From NCBI GenBank assembly GCA_036245525.1, contig BTPG01000001.1, positions 220,431,820 to 220,495,819 on the forward strand: a DNA stretch of 64,000 nt, read 5' to 3'. A program made the translations under genes and the position numbers. The notes beneath the pieces are model-generated. The model was not told where the DNA came from, did no database searches, and was given only the letters and a program-made list of their open reading frames with translations. Source of the stretch: Semisulcospira habei (Eukaryota > Mollusca > Gastropoda > Semisulcospiridae). This document shows, piece after piece, positions 40,535-51,236 of this stretch. Each line of letters starts with the position of its first letter. Positions within the stretch are counted from its first letter, which is position 1.

Positions 40535-40849
40535 TCGGGTACGGACCTACCTTTATGGTGTCTGTGCGTCGATTCGTACATCGCTATTTTACGACTTGCC
40601 GCAAAATGATTTGGTTCCTAGGGTCAAACACAGAACCCCTTACGTCGCGAGTCGTGATCTTCTGAAGTATATCTCTTCCGCCGAGTGATCGTAGTCCGCG
40701 TCTGCTTGCCGTTTGATTGGACCATTAGCTTTGCGGAAGTTTGGAACAGGACTTTCTCTAGTGCATGGCACAGTAAATCTTCGGAGAGCTGATGCATTTG
40801 TGATATAACCATCGGCAGGTCTAGATCAACTACACAGTTGTACTCTTAA

Positions 40850-41128
40850 CCCATTTAGCCCCGAGTCCCTACAGCAGGAGGTGGATTGACCATGATAATT
40901 CAAGGGTAGTGTCAGATTAACTTGGCGCCTTAAGGCGCCAAGCTAATCCGGCACTACCCTTGAATTATCATGGTCAATCCACCTCCTGCAACTGGTACAT
41001 AGTAGTTCATTAACACTTCCAAAATTTGGGAAAAGCATTATCATGGTCTATCCACCTCCTGCAACTGGTACATAGTCGTTCATTAACACTTCCAAAATTT
41101 GGGAACAGCACGCGTGGGGCTAAAAAGG
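40850..41128. mobile_element. TTAA-C MITE with internal 73-bp duplication, 279 bp
   Basis: TTAA at 40846-40849 and 41129-41132. The core palindrome TAGTGTCAGATTAACTTGGC/GCCAAGCTAATCCGGCACTA is intact. The right flank from TTATCATGGTC to AGCA occurs twice (40965-41037 and 41038-41110), which accounts for 73 bases beyond the usual 206. Confidence 0.82.
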
Positions 41129-41202
41129 TTAACCCGGAACAACCCCTCAGTCACGCTGCATTTCTCTACCGCAATTTGAGGATCAGCTAAAGCAGACCAT
41201 GG

Positions 41203-41265
41203 CAGCAAGAGGTATAGAATCTCATTAACAGCGTAGCAGGGGTTCACGAGAATCTATAAGCCTAT
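41203..41265. mobile_element. TTAA-B core, degenerate
   Basis: AGCAAGAGGTATAGAATCTC, then GCAGGGGTTCACGAGAATC and TATAAGCC. Arms still pair in part. Confidence 0.45.
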
Positions 41266-41314
41266 CGCATGTGGATCGGGTGATCTAAAATTTACCCATT
41301 GCTGGACGCTTTAA

Positions 41315-41545
41315 CCCGCTCAGTGACAGTAGACGTAGGATGTGTTTCTGCAGTCTCCAATAATTCAACACCAAAAATCATTAGCTGTCCCGGGAACATG
41401 GATTCAAAGTTGTGTCAGCGAGAGGCATAGATGCTTATGAGCCCCCGCACCTGCATACCTCTTGCAGTTAGCTGGTATTCAGCTTTTCTCAGTCGACACT
41501 GATCCGCATAAGCCGCGTATCCGGGAGCGGCACGTCTCGAATGAG
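41315..41545. mobile_element. Chimaeric TTAA element: B3 left end, F right end
   Basis: TTAA at 41311-41314 and 41546-41549. Left CCCGCTCAGTGACAGTAG and the ACATGGATTCAAAG spacer are B3; the core GAGAGGCATAGATGCTTATG has lost most of its right arm. From 41503, CCGCATAAGCCGCGTATCCG and GGCACGTCTCGAATGAG is the right half of family F. Confidence 0.6.
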
Positions 41546-41633
41546 TTAATTATAGTAATAGTTTGCGCGGCGATGGGATTCCTTAACAGAAGTAGGTGAA
41601 ACATTCCCTGGATTCCTCCAGCCCGCTGCATCT

Positions 41634-41697
41634 GTCAGAGGCGTCCATGTCTTCGTGAGGCCATCAGCCGCAAGGGCTCACGAAAATACGCCTCCTA
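41634..41697. mobile_element. TTAA-B core, degenerate
   Basis: GTCAGAGGCGTCCATGTCTT and CGTGAGGCCATC face GCAAGGGCTCACGAAAATAC and GCCTCCTAATA. Confidence 0.45.
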
Positions 41698-42263
41698 ATA
41701 CCGAGGTCGCGAGCTCAACCCAACTATGGACGATCGGCAGTGCCAGCAGGAAAACTGCCGGTACAAAAATACATTATTTCCGTGAAATTTTCCAACATTA
41801 ACAGAGTTCGCAATAATACGATGCTACTACTGTTGTTATAACAAAGTTAAATAATTATATTAGCTGTTGAAACGACATGGCAAACCATTTTCCGAAGCCA
41901 CAGGCGGTGAAAGGCTGCATCGCCATTATGCAGTTTTTATGTACTTTGAGAGATCGTTTTCTTCAGCATTATTTCCACAAAATAAACAAAGGTTGTATGG
42001 TAACAACAGTATGACCAGGAAGTAATCGTCCTCAGTCCGTTGTCAACGTCAGCTTCATTGCCGCAAATTACTTGTGATTCACAGCAAAACAGTATCGGCT
42101 AAGAGAAAGAGCTAGCCGAATTGCCCACATTCGTGGCTCGCCAAGTCTAGTTTTGGCTCAAAGTCGCGTAATCTAGTGTGCGTTCTCGCGCTGCTCGGGA
42201 ACTCGCAACCGGTCACAAGCAGTTGCATCATTGACAACCACAGTTTGATGTGTTTATTCAATA
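41698..42263. other. No recognisable feature
   Basis: No supported gene, hairpin or simple repeat. Confidence 0.45.
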
Positions 42264-42267
42264 TTAA

Positions 42268-42440
42268 CCCTTTCAGTGCCAGTTGACGCAGATCGTGTTT
42301 TTGCCATCTTCGTTAATTTAGCACCAAATCACACTAATTTTAACAGGAACATGGATTCAGAGAAGTGTCAGCAAGAGGCATAGATCCTCAGGAGCCCCCT
42401 CAACTGCGGGGGCACATGAAGATATATACCTCTTTTAAAC
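42268..42440. mobile_element. TTAA-B3 MITE, right end lost
   Basis: TTAA at 42264-42267 then CCCTTTCAGTGCCAGTTGAC; spacer GGAACATGGATTCAGAG; core CAAGAGGCATAGATCCTCAG with a partly eroded right arm GGGCACATGAAGATATATAC. No right TTAA of the expected form; the sequence changes after CCTCTTTTAA. Confidence 0.6.
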
Positions 42441-43849
42441 CATGAGACAGAAAAAACGCGAATTTTTCATCGTCGCACTTTTCGTCGTAAGTATGCTTTG
42501 TTTTATTTTGACACAATTTGTTAGAAAAAAAGTTTGAAAGGAGTGTTATGTCTTGTGTAACGAGACTGTTTATTCTTGAAAATCACACGTCGATGACTTA
42601 TGACGTCATCATTGACCCTACAATTATGGCATTTTGAAAGTGAAATGGGGAGCATCTGCAGAGGACACAGCTGAAAACCAACCAGCGTGTAGTGTCACTA
42701 GGGTCAGTATGAATGAAAATCCACCCTGTTTGGTCTTGACCTACATTTTATTTGTCACAGGCACCTAAAAAATCAACTTGACTTATAAACACGAAAAACA
42801 AACAGTTGCTTATTTTTATGGTAGCAGCCATATATTCACCTGAACAAATGGATATCGGTGTATTAATTCCTCATCTCTTTGTCAACCCGCTGGAGAATAA
42901 AAATGCCTTGTAATTCATATTGCAGACAATCTGATATATTAAGAAAATGATGTGCACCGGAAGTTCTGTGTCTCTAGTCAATTTTATGATTCAATTTTCT
43001 TTTGAGGCAGTTTAGAACATCATAAGCAGTCTACAAAACATGTGTGCTAACACATTTCACAGGAAACTTGCTTGTCACACCGTGTCCAGTTTTGTTTATT
43101 TTCACCACAAGAGAAACCCTGTGTCCTCAAAGGCAGCCAAGGGCGGTAACTCTTTCAAAATGCGTGTGCTGGTAGCTCAGACAGTAGGCTCAACATCTAA
43201 AGTAAGGAACAAAGATAAGTTTTTATTTTGATGTATGGATGGATATTCGCTTGCGGGTTCATTTCCCGACACATTTCGAGTTTTTATTGGTTGGATAGTG
43301 TTCACATTTCTCGGCACTGAATGGGTTAAAAGTGCTTCTGGTGCAAGGACGCATGCCGCAGTGACCGGGGCGAACCTGAGAAAATGTCCGACTAGTCTTT
43401 ATTATTGCCTCTCCCTACTATAAAGTGGCTCAACCTACTATTTTGACATTTATTCTGATTTAGGAATTCCTCCAATGATTCCACACTATTACGTCCCATG
43501 CGACATCTTAGTGTCTCAAGGCAAGACATGGGTTGGTCCCTTTACGATTGCACTGTAGACCGCAAAATGTATGTTTGATGAGTAACATTGCCAGTTATTG
43601 CTCTTTGTAGCTTTTGAGGCGCTAACGACCGCCCCCCCCCCCCCCCCCCTTGTGAAATATCTTCGCATGCAACATAAGTTCGACGTGTGTTAATAATTTC
43701 AAGATTTAGCATAATACTGCTCTTGAGAGTGCGTTTTCGACCACCGTGTAAATGTGTATGACGTTACTCAATGACGATGGCTGGACAGAATCATAGGCGC
43801 GTCTAAAACGATAAAGTGTTTAATGCGCAGCATTGTCAGAAGCATCTGG
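42441..43849. other. No recognisable feature
   Basis: About 1.4 kb with no supported gene or hairpin; the longest quiet stretch in this half of the window. A C run of about 19 lies at 43632-43650. Short frames at 43040-43423 carry no motif. Confidence 0.45.
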
Positions 43850-43897
43850 ATAAGCGTCTGCCGTGTATCCTAATGTACCACGTCTCAAATGTGTTAA
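43850..43897. mobile_element. TTAA-F element, worn right half
   Basis: GCGTCTGCCGTGTATCC, then ACCACGTCTCAAATGTG and TTAA (43894-43897), is a diverged right half of the F family. Confidence 0.4.
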
Positions 43898-43921
43898 TCA
43901 TTCGCGTTCTTCATGTGTTAA

Positions 43922-44219
43922 CCAAGTCAGTCCTGACATGCAAGAATGCGACACGCGCCAAGCTATTCTGGCAGCACCCTTGAACTAACAAATGTCTAGG
44001 CGCCTAGCTATTCATGTCTGGCTTCTGCCCTTGAACTATCACGGTCCGTTTGTCTCCTGAACTGTGATTAAGTCCTCTGCCGTGGACTTAATCTATGCGC
44101 AAAGCTATTCTGGCACTACTCTTGAACTATCATGGTCGATCAGCTTCTGAACTGTAATGTAGTCTTCAGAGAACAACTGCCAACTTAAGGGAATTTCCAC
44201 CCAAGGGTTGTTGGAGGTG
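43922..44219. mobile_element. TTAA-C related element, rearranged, 298 bp
   Basis: TTAA at 43918-43921 and 44220-44223. Contains several C-type right arms (GCCAAGCTATTCTGGCAGC, CTTGAACTATCACGGTCC, CTTGAACTATCATGGTCG), suggesting repeated arm duplication. No intact hairpin. Confidence 0.5.
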
Positions 44220-44687
44220 TTAACGACGATGAAGTCCAGCGTGTGAAAGTAAATGTCACATGAGACTCAATATAGGGGAACAAGTGAATCGCGTGGGACG
44301 TAATATTGCATTGTGCAACAATCATGCGTCCTGTAATATTGGGGAGTGATATGAATTATGAATAAACTGAAAGTTAGTTAGTTTTTAAGGGTCTAACGAC
44401 GAACTTCACAGGCAAATGAGGCCATCTCTTGACGGAACAATGAAAGTTAATGACTAGAATGAGGAGTGCACGTACAGCAACGAAGGATCCGGTTTTGCCT
44501 GACAGGGCCGGGGCCTACTTCCTTTCGGCTTGGTTGCTAGGGCCTCTGTATGACATGAACAGTTTGGCAGGTTCATCAAGTTTGTGGGCCCTACTATCTT
44601 TGACGAGATGTTCTTTGAAGAGGGATGACCTTTTCACGAAGGGGCCCACTGAACGAAAGCTACTCGCCGACGAGGGCGTTTTGTCAA
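44220..44687. other. No recognisable feature
   Basis: Lies between TTAA elements. The plus-strand frame beginning at 44450 continues into the B1 element and is not convincing. Confidence 0.4.
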
Positions 44688-44691
44688 TTAA

Positions 44692-44882
44692 CCGTTTCAC
44701 TGTCGAGGAAATAGAACAAGATCCAACTGTATTTGCGGGGGCCCATGAGGATCTATGCCTCTTTCTTTATGACACCAGTTTGTATCCACTTTCTTTATTA
44801 TCGTTGGACGCCTGGAGCTCTTTGTCATTGAAATAACACAGACTTTAGAAACACAATCCGTGGTCACTGGAAAGTGATTGGG
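44692..44882. mobile_element. TTAA-B1 MITE with left hairpin arm deleted, 191 bp
   Basis: TTAA at 44688-44691 and 44883-44886. Left CCGTTTCACTGTCGAGG, right CACTGGAAAGTGATTGG. GATCCAACTGTATTTGCGGG jumps from the left flank to the loop, skipping the left arm; the right arm CATGAGGATCTATGCCTCTT is intact. Confidence 0.7.
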
Positions 44883-45121
44883 TTAAAGTCCAGAAAACGC
44901 TGGTCTGCCGATTGTTTATTTAGATTGTTGACAGTGGACCCCGTCTGCGCCGAAAATCCTCCTACGCCTCTGATGAAATACATCCGTCGTCACCTGCGAT
45001 GCGAATGAATAATTGATCAGAAGAATTGCCAATCTTCCCTCATTCCAGTTCTTCTTGTTCCCTAGCGAAACATCACCCGCAACAAAATGAGTCCTGCGTG
45101 TGAAAAAGATTTATACAGCTC

Positions 45122-45124
<3 letters not shown>

Positions 45125-45155
<31 letters not shown>
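45125..45155. repeat. Poly-T tract
   Basis: About 31 T in a row; possibly the tail of a minus-strand retroposed fragment, whose body I do not recognise. Confidence 0.85.
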
Positions 45156-45159
<4 letters not shown>

Positions 45160-45340
45160 GCCGTAAATGTAAAAGTCCGTGATAAATCACACCCGTGTTA
45201 ACGATTACGCTCTTATCCCGTCGTAAACTTTTTCTTTCGATGGAGAGCCACAAACGCTGTAACTGTCGCGTGTAAACTTGTCACGTCTTTCGCCGGCACA
45301 ATGGAGCTTCGTCTGCGTACATTCACGCATGATATTTTAA

Positions 45341-45550
45341 CCCCTTCACTGACGAGAAAACTTAAAAGCGGCGCAGCTGCAAGAGGTATAGATCCTCATG
45401 AGCCCCCGCAGTTGCGGGGGCTCATGAGGATCTATACCTCTTGCAGAAATCAGTTGGTATCCACGTTCCTTGGACGGCTGGGACTCCTTGGCTTGGAATT
45501 AACCAAGATTTTAGAAACTCAGCCTTCGTCCACTGCCGGGCAGAGAAGGG
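45341..45550. mobile_element. TTAA-B1 MITE, perfect core
   Basis: TTAA at 45337-45340; right end CGGGCAGAGAAGGGA before TTAG. Core CTGCAAGAGGTATAGATCC and TCATGAGCCCCCGCA with an exact complement on the right; GGTATAG/CTATACC replaces GGCATAG/CTATGCC in both arms. Confidence 0.78.
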
Positions 45551-45637
45551 ATTAGTGAGCGTGCAGGTCCCCTGGACTGCTTGAGACTGACGGAATGTCT
45601 ATTTGCGACTTTTTATTCTTCTGTCCCATTTCTTTTT

Positions 45638-45664
45638 GTCTACCGTATTGAAAATACGGTAGAC
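45638..45664. repeat. Small perfect hairpin
   Basis: GTCTACCGTATT faces AATACGGTAGAC across three bases. Single occurrence. Confidence 0.6.
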
Positions 45665-45818
45665 TTTGAAATAGGCTTGGTCGGAGCACATTCCGGAGCA
45701 TGCACATGACGTTTCTGGCGTGCGGCGCACAAATTCTGGCAAAGAAGTAACAAGATAAAAATGACGTCACGTCTAGCTACGCAAACCTTGCTAGAGAACG
45801 TCTTTTGGGCGCCAAAGC

Positions 45819-45980
<162 letters not shown>

Positions 45981-46324
45981 CGACTAGAGCCCGTCTTTGA
46001 GGACGGACAAGCTTGAAATTTTAGGATATTGTCTCTAAAATAATTATCTCGAGACCTTTTTTTCGATTTTTTTTAGTTTTATTCAGATGCTCATTGGCGA
46101 AAAAATGGCCGTTTCACAAAAACCGGCTGATCCACACTGGAGGCCGTAATTTTTCTTAATTTTACTAGATATTTTGCATATATCTAGATATAAAGGGAGA
46201 TACTGAAAAAGTTTGTTAGCCAGCATTGTACCTCTAGAACTTTTTGAGTGATAATTAAATATTGTTTAAAAAAAAATATTTTCACGTTTTGGGAATTAAT
46301 TTCACGAATTATATGGGGTAATTG

Positions 46325-47144
46325 AATCTTTTTTACGATAAAAAACATTCGTCTCATTAATAATCGCATGATTTTCGTATACGGTATTTACATAAGCCTA
46401 CAGTTTGTCTTGGTTGTCGGGTACGATTAGGTCAATTGTGACCTGTATGCCCTAGGTGTGAAAATCAGACAATTTTCTGTACCACTTTTTCGGAGTCATT
46501 TGTAAAACAGCTAACATAACTGTAATTTTTCTTTTACGAAAAAAACTATCTTCTCATTAATTAATACCCGCATGATTTCCCATAAACAATGTTTGCATAA
46601 ACCTGCTGTTTGTCACGGCCCTGGGGTAGGATTCGGTCAAAATTGTGACCTGTAAAGCCTAGGCGTGAAAATCAGCAAGAAAATTGCAAAGTTGATCCTC
46701 TGATACGTCAAATGTTAGTACTGCGATGAGTGACGTATAAAATCGAGTCCTCACTGTGAACACGGCATCGTGGGACTAATGATGCCAAGACGTGAAGCTT
46801 GAAGTGACGTCATTTCGCTGCTCGTGCTATTATTCTTCTTCAGAATAGCTATGCTACGCCAGACCACAGAGCTTACGAATGGCGGGAATCGCCGTGTGTC
46901 CGTCTTTATTTCTGTGTGCCAGTGTGTGTGGATCAGAGTGTGGGTTAGAGTAGAAGGAGATGGATTCCTGTCGCTACACGAGCCTACAGAGAGTATTAAT
47001 GTTGATCAGAGATTGGCTTAGAGAGGAGGGAAATGGAACAGCATAATAAGCCCAAAAATATGAACAACTCTGAATGTTCCTGAACGATAAACGCATGCGA
47101 GCTCCAAACAATACGGTAGACTTTGTTATGAAATCATCATCTTG
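46325..47144 (+). repeat. Dispersed repeat J, copy 2, with tandem 5' part
   Basis: 46590-47144 matches 1690-2298 across almost its full length. Upstream, 46325-46478 and 46528-46685 are diverged direct copies of the same 5' stretch (CATTAATAATCGCATGATTT against TTAATACCCGCATGATTTCC, and the shared GTGACCTGTA and AGGTGTGAAAATCAG). This copy lacks the internal 119-bp duplication seen in copy 1. Confidence 0.7.
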
Positions 47145-47536
47145 TTCATTCCTCTGGGGGAGGAGGGCGGGGTCTTCTCGTCTGCCATATAGTGCAGAAG
47201 AGAAAGTAAAAATGCAGTGTCAAAGACCAAAACGAAAACGCTGATCGGCAAGGATCTTTGCCGTTTCCCTTTTCCGGCCTAGCTGTTTTATGCTGTCAAT
47301 TCAATCTCATTCGTCTGTCTCTGCAAACCAGGGGAAATAATTCAGGGGCAGAGAACTAGGCCAGTTAACTTCCTGAACTAGTTCATTGCCAGTTATTTCG
47401 TCTTCATTATGTCCCTCAGGAGGAGGCAAGGATTGTCTTGAGCCAAAGCTATTACATAATGTCTCATGATCCACGTTATTTTGTTCTAGAACGTCCTCAA
47501 TTTTTCGTCTCTATTTCTCCTCAGTCGGCACTTTTC

Positions 47537-47615
47537 GTTTGCAAGAGGCAGAGATTCTCATGACCCGCTGCAACGCAGCGGCTCATGAGAATCTATAATC
47601 TATACTTCTTGCGGG
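47537..47615. mobile_element. TTAA-B core variant
   Basis: TTGCAAGAGGCAGAGATTCT and CATGACCCGCTG face CAGCGGCTCATGAGAATC and then ATACTTCTTGCGGG. The GC-rich tip CCGCTGCAACGCAGCGG differs from the usual CCCCCGCGACTGCGGGG but is still palindromic. Confidence 0.6.
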
Positions 47616-47722
47616 TGTATAATCCCCTTTTACATCTGTTCCCCCGCAAACCGAGAAAGCCAGCGGAATTAGCACAATTGACTGATAACAAGCAAAGGTT
47701 TTCCGAGCGTGGTCTAGCGCGA

Positions 47723-48308
47723 CATTATAAGTTATTGGTCGGAGGGGTTCGCTACACGGACCTTTGTAGGCCTGAGGGAGGTCAAAGGGATCATTGTACC
47801 CCGAAGGCCGAAGGCCTGAGGGGTACAATGATTCCTTTGACCTCCCGAAAGCCTACAAGGGTCTGTGCAGCGAACCCTTCGGACCAATAACGTATTTGTT
47901 TTCATTCCTACACTATTTTCGTAAAAGAAATCAAGAAGACATCTTCCGACCTGGATCACGCCAGACATGACTGACGTCAAAGGAATATACATTTATACAT
48001 AATAGACTGATGACGTAATTTAAAATATTTCATGACGTTGCCGTCTCCAGTACTGAGTGCTTGTTGTTTCAAACAAATGCTAACTGCTTCTTCCGTTCAG
48101 AAATAAATAAATAAATAAACAACACTATGCAACTTTATACTTTAGAACGTTTTGGCGATCTTTTATAGAACAAAACTGGCATCCAAGATGTGTCATAGAG
48201 AGGACTACAAAACGTCCGCCATTTTTCGCTACAGGGGTTTTTATATCACGGTCACATGGTACGGTTTGCGCTAAAGTGACTGGCCGTGTGACGTAGGGAG
48301 GAAAACAA
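47723..48308 (+). repeat. Repeat S, unit 1
   Basis: Begins TTATAAGTTATTGGTCGGAG. A hairpin of about 165 bases (GTAGGCCTGAGGGAGGTCAA facing TTGACCTCCC and GCCTACAAGG) is followed by about 400 bases with GAAATCAAGAAGACATCTTC, ACTGACGTCAAAGGAATATA and CGGTCACATGGTACGG. It carries an extra (AAAT)n insertion near 48105. About 125 bases of other sequence separate it from unit 2. Confidence 0.85.
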
Positions 48309-48432
48309 AATGTCTTATGTCATGCCTCATGGTACCGCTGTTTTCTTACGACAGTTTTAATTGGCTGGAATTGTCTTTCCGGTTGAAACATTGACCTGAC
48401 AACAGGGCATATGCACCTAATCAGATGCTAGC

Positions 48433-48974
48433 AATATTATAAGTTATTGGTCGGAGGAGTTCGCTACACAGATCTTTGTAGGCCTGAGGGAGGTCAAAGG
48501 AATCATTGTGCCCCGAAGGCCGTAGGCCTGAGGGGTACAATGATTCCTTTGACCTCCCTCAGGCCTACAAGGGTCCGTGCAGCGAACACATCCGACCAAT
48601 AACGTATTTGTTTTCATTCCTCCACTATTTTCGTAAAAGAAATCAAGAAGACATATTGCGACCTGGATCACGCCACACATGACTGACGTCAAAGGAATAC
48701 ACATTTATACATAATAGACTTATGACGTAATTTAAAATATGTCATGACGTTGCCGTCTCTAGTACTGAGTGTGCTTGTTGTTTCGAACGACACTAAGTAA
48801 CTTTGTACTTTAGAACGTTTGGCGATCTTTTATAGAACAAAACGTGCATCCAAGATGCGTCATCGAGAGGGCTACAAAACGTCCGCCATTTTTCGCTACA
48901 GGGATTTTTATATCACGGTCACATGGTACGGTTTGCGCTAAAGTGACTGGTCGTGTGACGTACGGAGGAAAACA
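48433..48974 (+). repeat. Repeat S, unit 2
   Basis: Same order of blocks as unit 1, with hairpin centre CCCCGAAGGCCGTAGGCCTG then AGGGGTACAATGATTCC. The hairpin arms are nearly perfect over about 75 bases. Confidence 0.88.
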
Positions 48975-49525
48975 ATATTAGTTATTGGTCGGAGGGGTAT
49001 GCTACACGGACCCTTGTAGGCCTGAGGGAGGTCAAAGGAAACATCGTACCCCGAACGCCGACACCCTGAGGGGTACAATGGTTTCTTTGACCTCCCGGCC
49101 TCAGGCCTACAAGGGTCCGTGGAGCGAAACCCTCCGACCAATAACGTATTTGCCGGTTTTCATTCCTCTACTATTTTTTGTAAAAGAAATCAAGAAGACA
49201 TCCTGCGACCTGGATCACGCCACACATGACTGACGTCAAAGGAATATACCTTTTTACATAATAGACTTATGACGTAGTTTAAAATATGTCATGACGTTGC
49301 CGTCTCCAGTACTGAGTGTGCTTGTTGTTTCGAACAACACTAAGTAACTTTGTAATTTAGAACGTTTGGCGATCTTTTATATAAAAATAAAACTGTCATC
49401 CATGATGCGTCATCGAGAGGGCTACAAAACGTCCGCCATTTTTTGCTATAGGGGTTTTTATATCACGGTCACATGGTACGGTTTGCGCTGAAGTGACTGG
49501 TCGCGTGACGTAGGGAGGAAAACAA
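48975..49525 (+). repeat. Repeat S, unit 3
   Basis: Directly follows unit 2 (GGAGGAAAACAATATTAG junction). Hairpin centre ACCCCGAACGCCGACACC, with paired changes in the arms (GGAAACATCGTACC facing GGTACAATGGTTTC). Ends GACGTAGGGAGGAAAACAA like the others. Confidence 0.88.
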
Positions 49526-50079
49526 GTTGGTTTATCGCATCTGAATACATTTTTTTTTTTTGTCTACCAAAAGTGGCTGTTTCCCTCTCACTGCCAGTAG
49601 ACCATCTTTTGGGGTGAGCAGTATGTTGGCTGCCTCACTTGAATGCATTTGTATTGTCTGCCTGTTTCACTTCCATTGCTAATAGACTATCTTCATGTGG
49701 TCAGTCTCGTCAGTTGATCGGGCCACATGAAGACATTGCAGTCCAGTAGATCGCTACCAAATGAGCAACCACGTACTTTTTTGTCTCACAAACATGATCG
49801 CGGCTCGGCTTCACTAAAAACGATAAGTTTGCATAAATGTTTCCTTGAAAATTTAATTAGTTGTATTGTAATTGCCCTTTTTAAGTGTTTTTTTTTCTTT
49901 CTTTCTTTCTTTCTTTCTTTTGCTGGGATTTTCTGTCCTGATCTGCACGTGCCATACGTCCAATAGCGACTAACGTGAACAGTGTTTGAGCAGACACGTC
50001 GTCAGTCGCAGGAGACCCGTCGACTTAATCAGGCTGTAGCTATCATGGTCGATCCACCTTCCAATTACGTATTCGTTAA
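49526..50079. other. No gene; (CTTT)n and a half C element
   Basis: A (CTTT)n stretch lies at 49887-49920. AGCTATCATGGTCGATCCAC at 50037-50056 is a right-arm remnant of family C just before the B2 element. Confidence 0.5.
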
Positions 50080-50083
50080 TTAA

Positions 50084-50283
50084 CCCCTTCACTGCCAGTG
50101 ATGAACTGCGCGTCAAAAACGACTGCACCGGGAGCGACATTCGCGTGAAAAACACGGATGTAAGTTAGGCATGAAGAACACAAGACTAACAAGAGACATA
50201 AATCCTCATGAGCCCCCGCGACTGCGGGGGCTCATGAGGGTTTATGTCTCTTGCAGCTGGGTAGCATTTTGCCTTGCCCCGGT
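50084..50283. mobile_element. TTAA-B2 MITE, 200 bp, intact ends
   Basis: TTAA at 50080-50083 and 50284-50287. Left CCCCTTCACTGCCAGTG, right TTGCCCCGGTA. Core AACAAGAGACATAAATCCTC faces GAGGGTTTATGTCTCTTG around CCCCCGCGACTGCGGGGG. Confidence 0.78.
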
Positions 50284-50517
50284 ATTAAAGCGGAAATGCC
50301 AGTCAGGGTATTTCGATGCGGATTGATATGTTATTGTTTTCCCTGTGTTGGGTCTAACCCGTAAAAAATTGACACAGACAGGCTCAGAAAGTGAAAACAT
50401 CGGATGGTAGCCCAGTACCCTAGTGGCTGTTTCGCAGTTGTATACTCGGCCTCCGTACCCCGTGTTAGACTCGGTCATACTGGCTCCCTCGTCAGGATCA
50501 ATAAAGGTGTCAGTGGT

Positions 50518-50590
50518 GTCAGCAAGATTAATAGATCCTCATGAGCCACTGTATCTTGCGCGGGCTCATGAGAATGCGATGCATCTTGCA
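50518..50590. mobile_element. TTAA-B core, degenerate
   Basis: TCAGCAAGATTAATAGATCC and TCATGAGCCACTG face CGCGGGCTCATGAGAATG and GATGCATCTTGCAG. A further right-arm fragment, GGGCTCGTGCGAATC, is at 50944. Confidence 0.5.
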
Positions 50591-50633
50591 GACTGAATGA
50601 AATGAGCGCGATCTTGTACTGTATCCGAGTTAA

Positions 50634-50832
50634 CCGATTCAACCCCAAAGCAGTATTCCCCATATTTTAGACGAGTCACTCAACTGCCAGTCCCTGGAGG
50701 CGGATCGACCATGATAATCCAAGGGCAGTGCCAGATTGGCTTGGCGCCTGAAGACGCCAAGCTAATCTGGCACTACCCTTGAATTATCACGGTCGATCCA
50801 TCTCCTGATTTAGTGCGTCAGGGCTAAATGGA
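50634..50832. mobile_element. TTAA-C MITE, 199 bp
   Basis: TTAA at 50630-50633 and 50833-50836. Core ATAATCCAAGGGCAGTGCC and AGATTGGCTTGGCG with right arm CCAAGCTAATCTGGCACTAC. Reversed relative to 28361. Confidence 0.78.
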
Positions 50833-51129
50833 TTAACTGGTTACGGGTAATTCATTGATTATGTTACGGGTAACATATTGATTATGATGAGAAGTGGACT
50901 TCAGTTCAGTAGCGCTCATTCCTAAACGGTCCCTGACCATACAGGGCTCGTGCGAATCTTTGCTGCTGGCAGATAGAACGGGCGCGTTGTTGCACTGCAT
51001 CGGGCTTACCTGGGTGCGAGTAGTTCATTGGTCAGTGTAAGTGAGATAATTAAATAGGTTATGTATGTGGGCTTTAATTAGCGTCTATTCAAACTGTGGC
51101 CCCCAATCATTCCACTAGCGTGGACTGTT

Positions 51130-51232
51130 AGGTATAATAATAACAATAATAATAATGTATATTTTTAAGGCGCCTATACTCTAAAAGCTTTAGGAGCCGT
51201 ACAAATGGCATACTAACATATATACACCTTGC
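51130..51232 (-). mobile_element. Probable 3' end of a LINE or SINE
   Basis: An (AAT)n stretch, then GTATATTTTTAAGGCGCC and TATACTCTAAAAGCTTTAGG. The trinucleotide tail next to a GGCGCC motif is typical of retroposon 3' ends in invertebrates, read on the minus strand. The family is not identified. Confidence 0.35.
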
Positions 51233-51236
51233 ATCC

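Noticed and set aside
44450..44836. 128-codon plus-strand frame as a host gene
   Set aside because: Its second half is the B1 MITE (44692-44882) and the first half has no recognisable motif.
47583..49233. Short repeated frames with PLTSVMSGVIQVGRCLLDF-like text
   Set aside because: The same non-coding S repeat read several times; frames differ between units and have no conserved start or domain.
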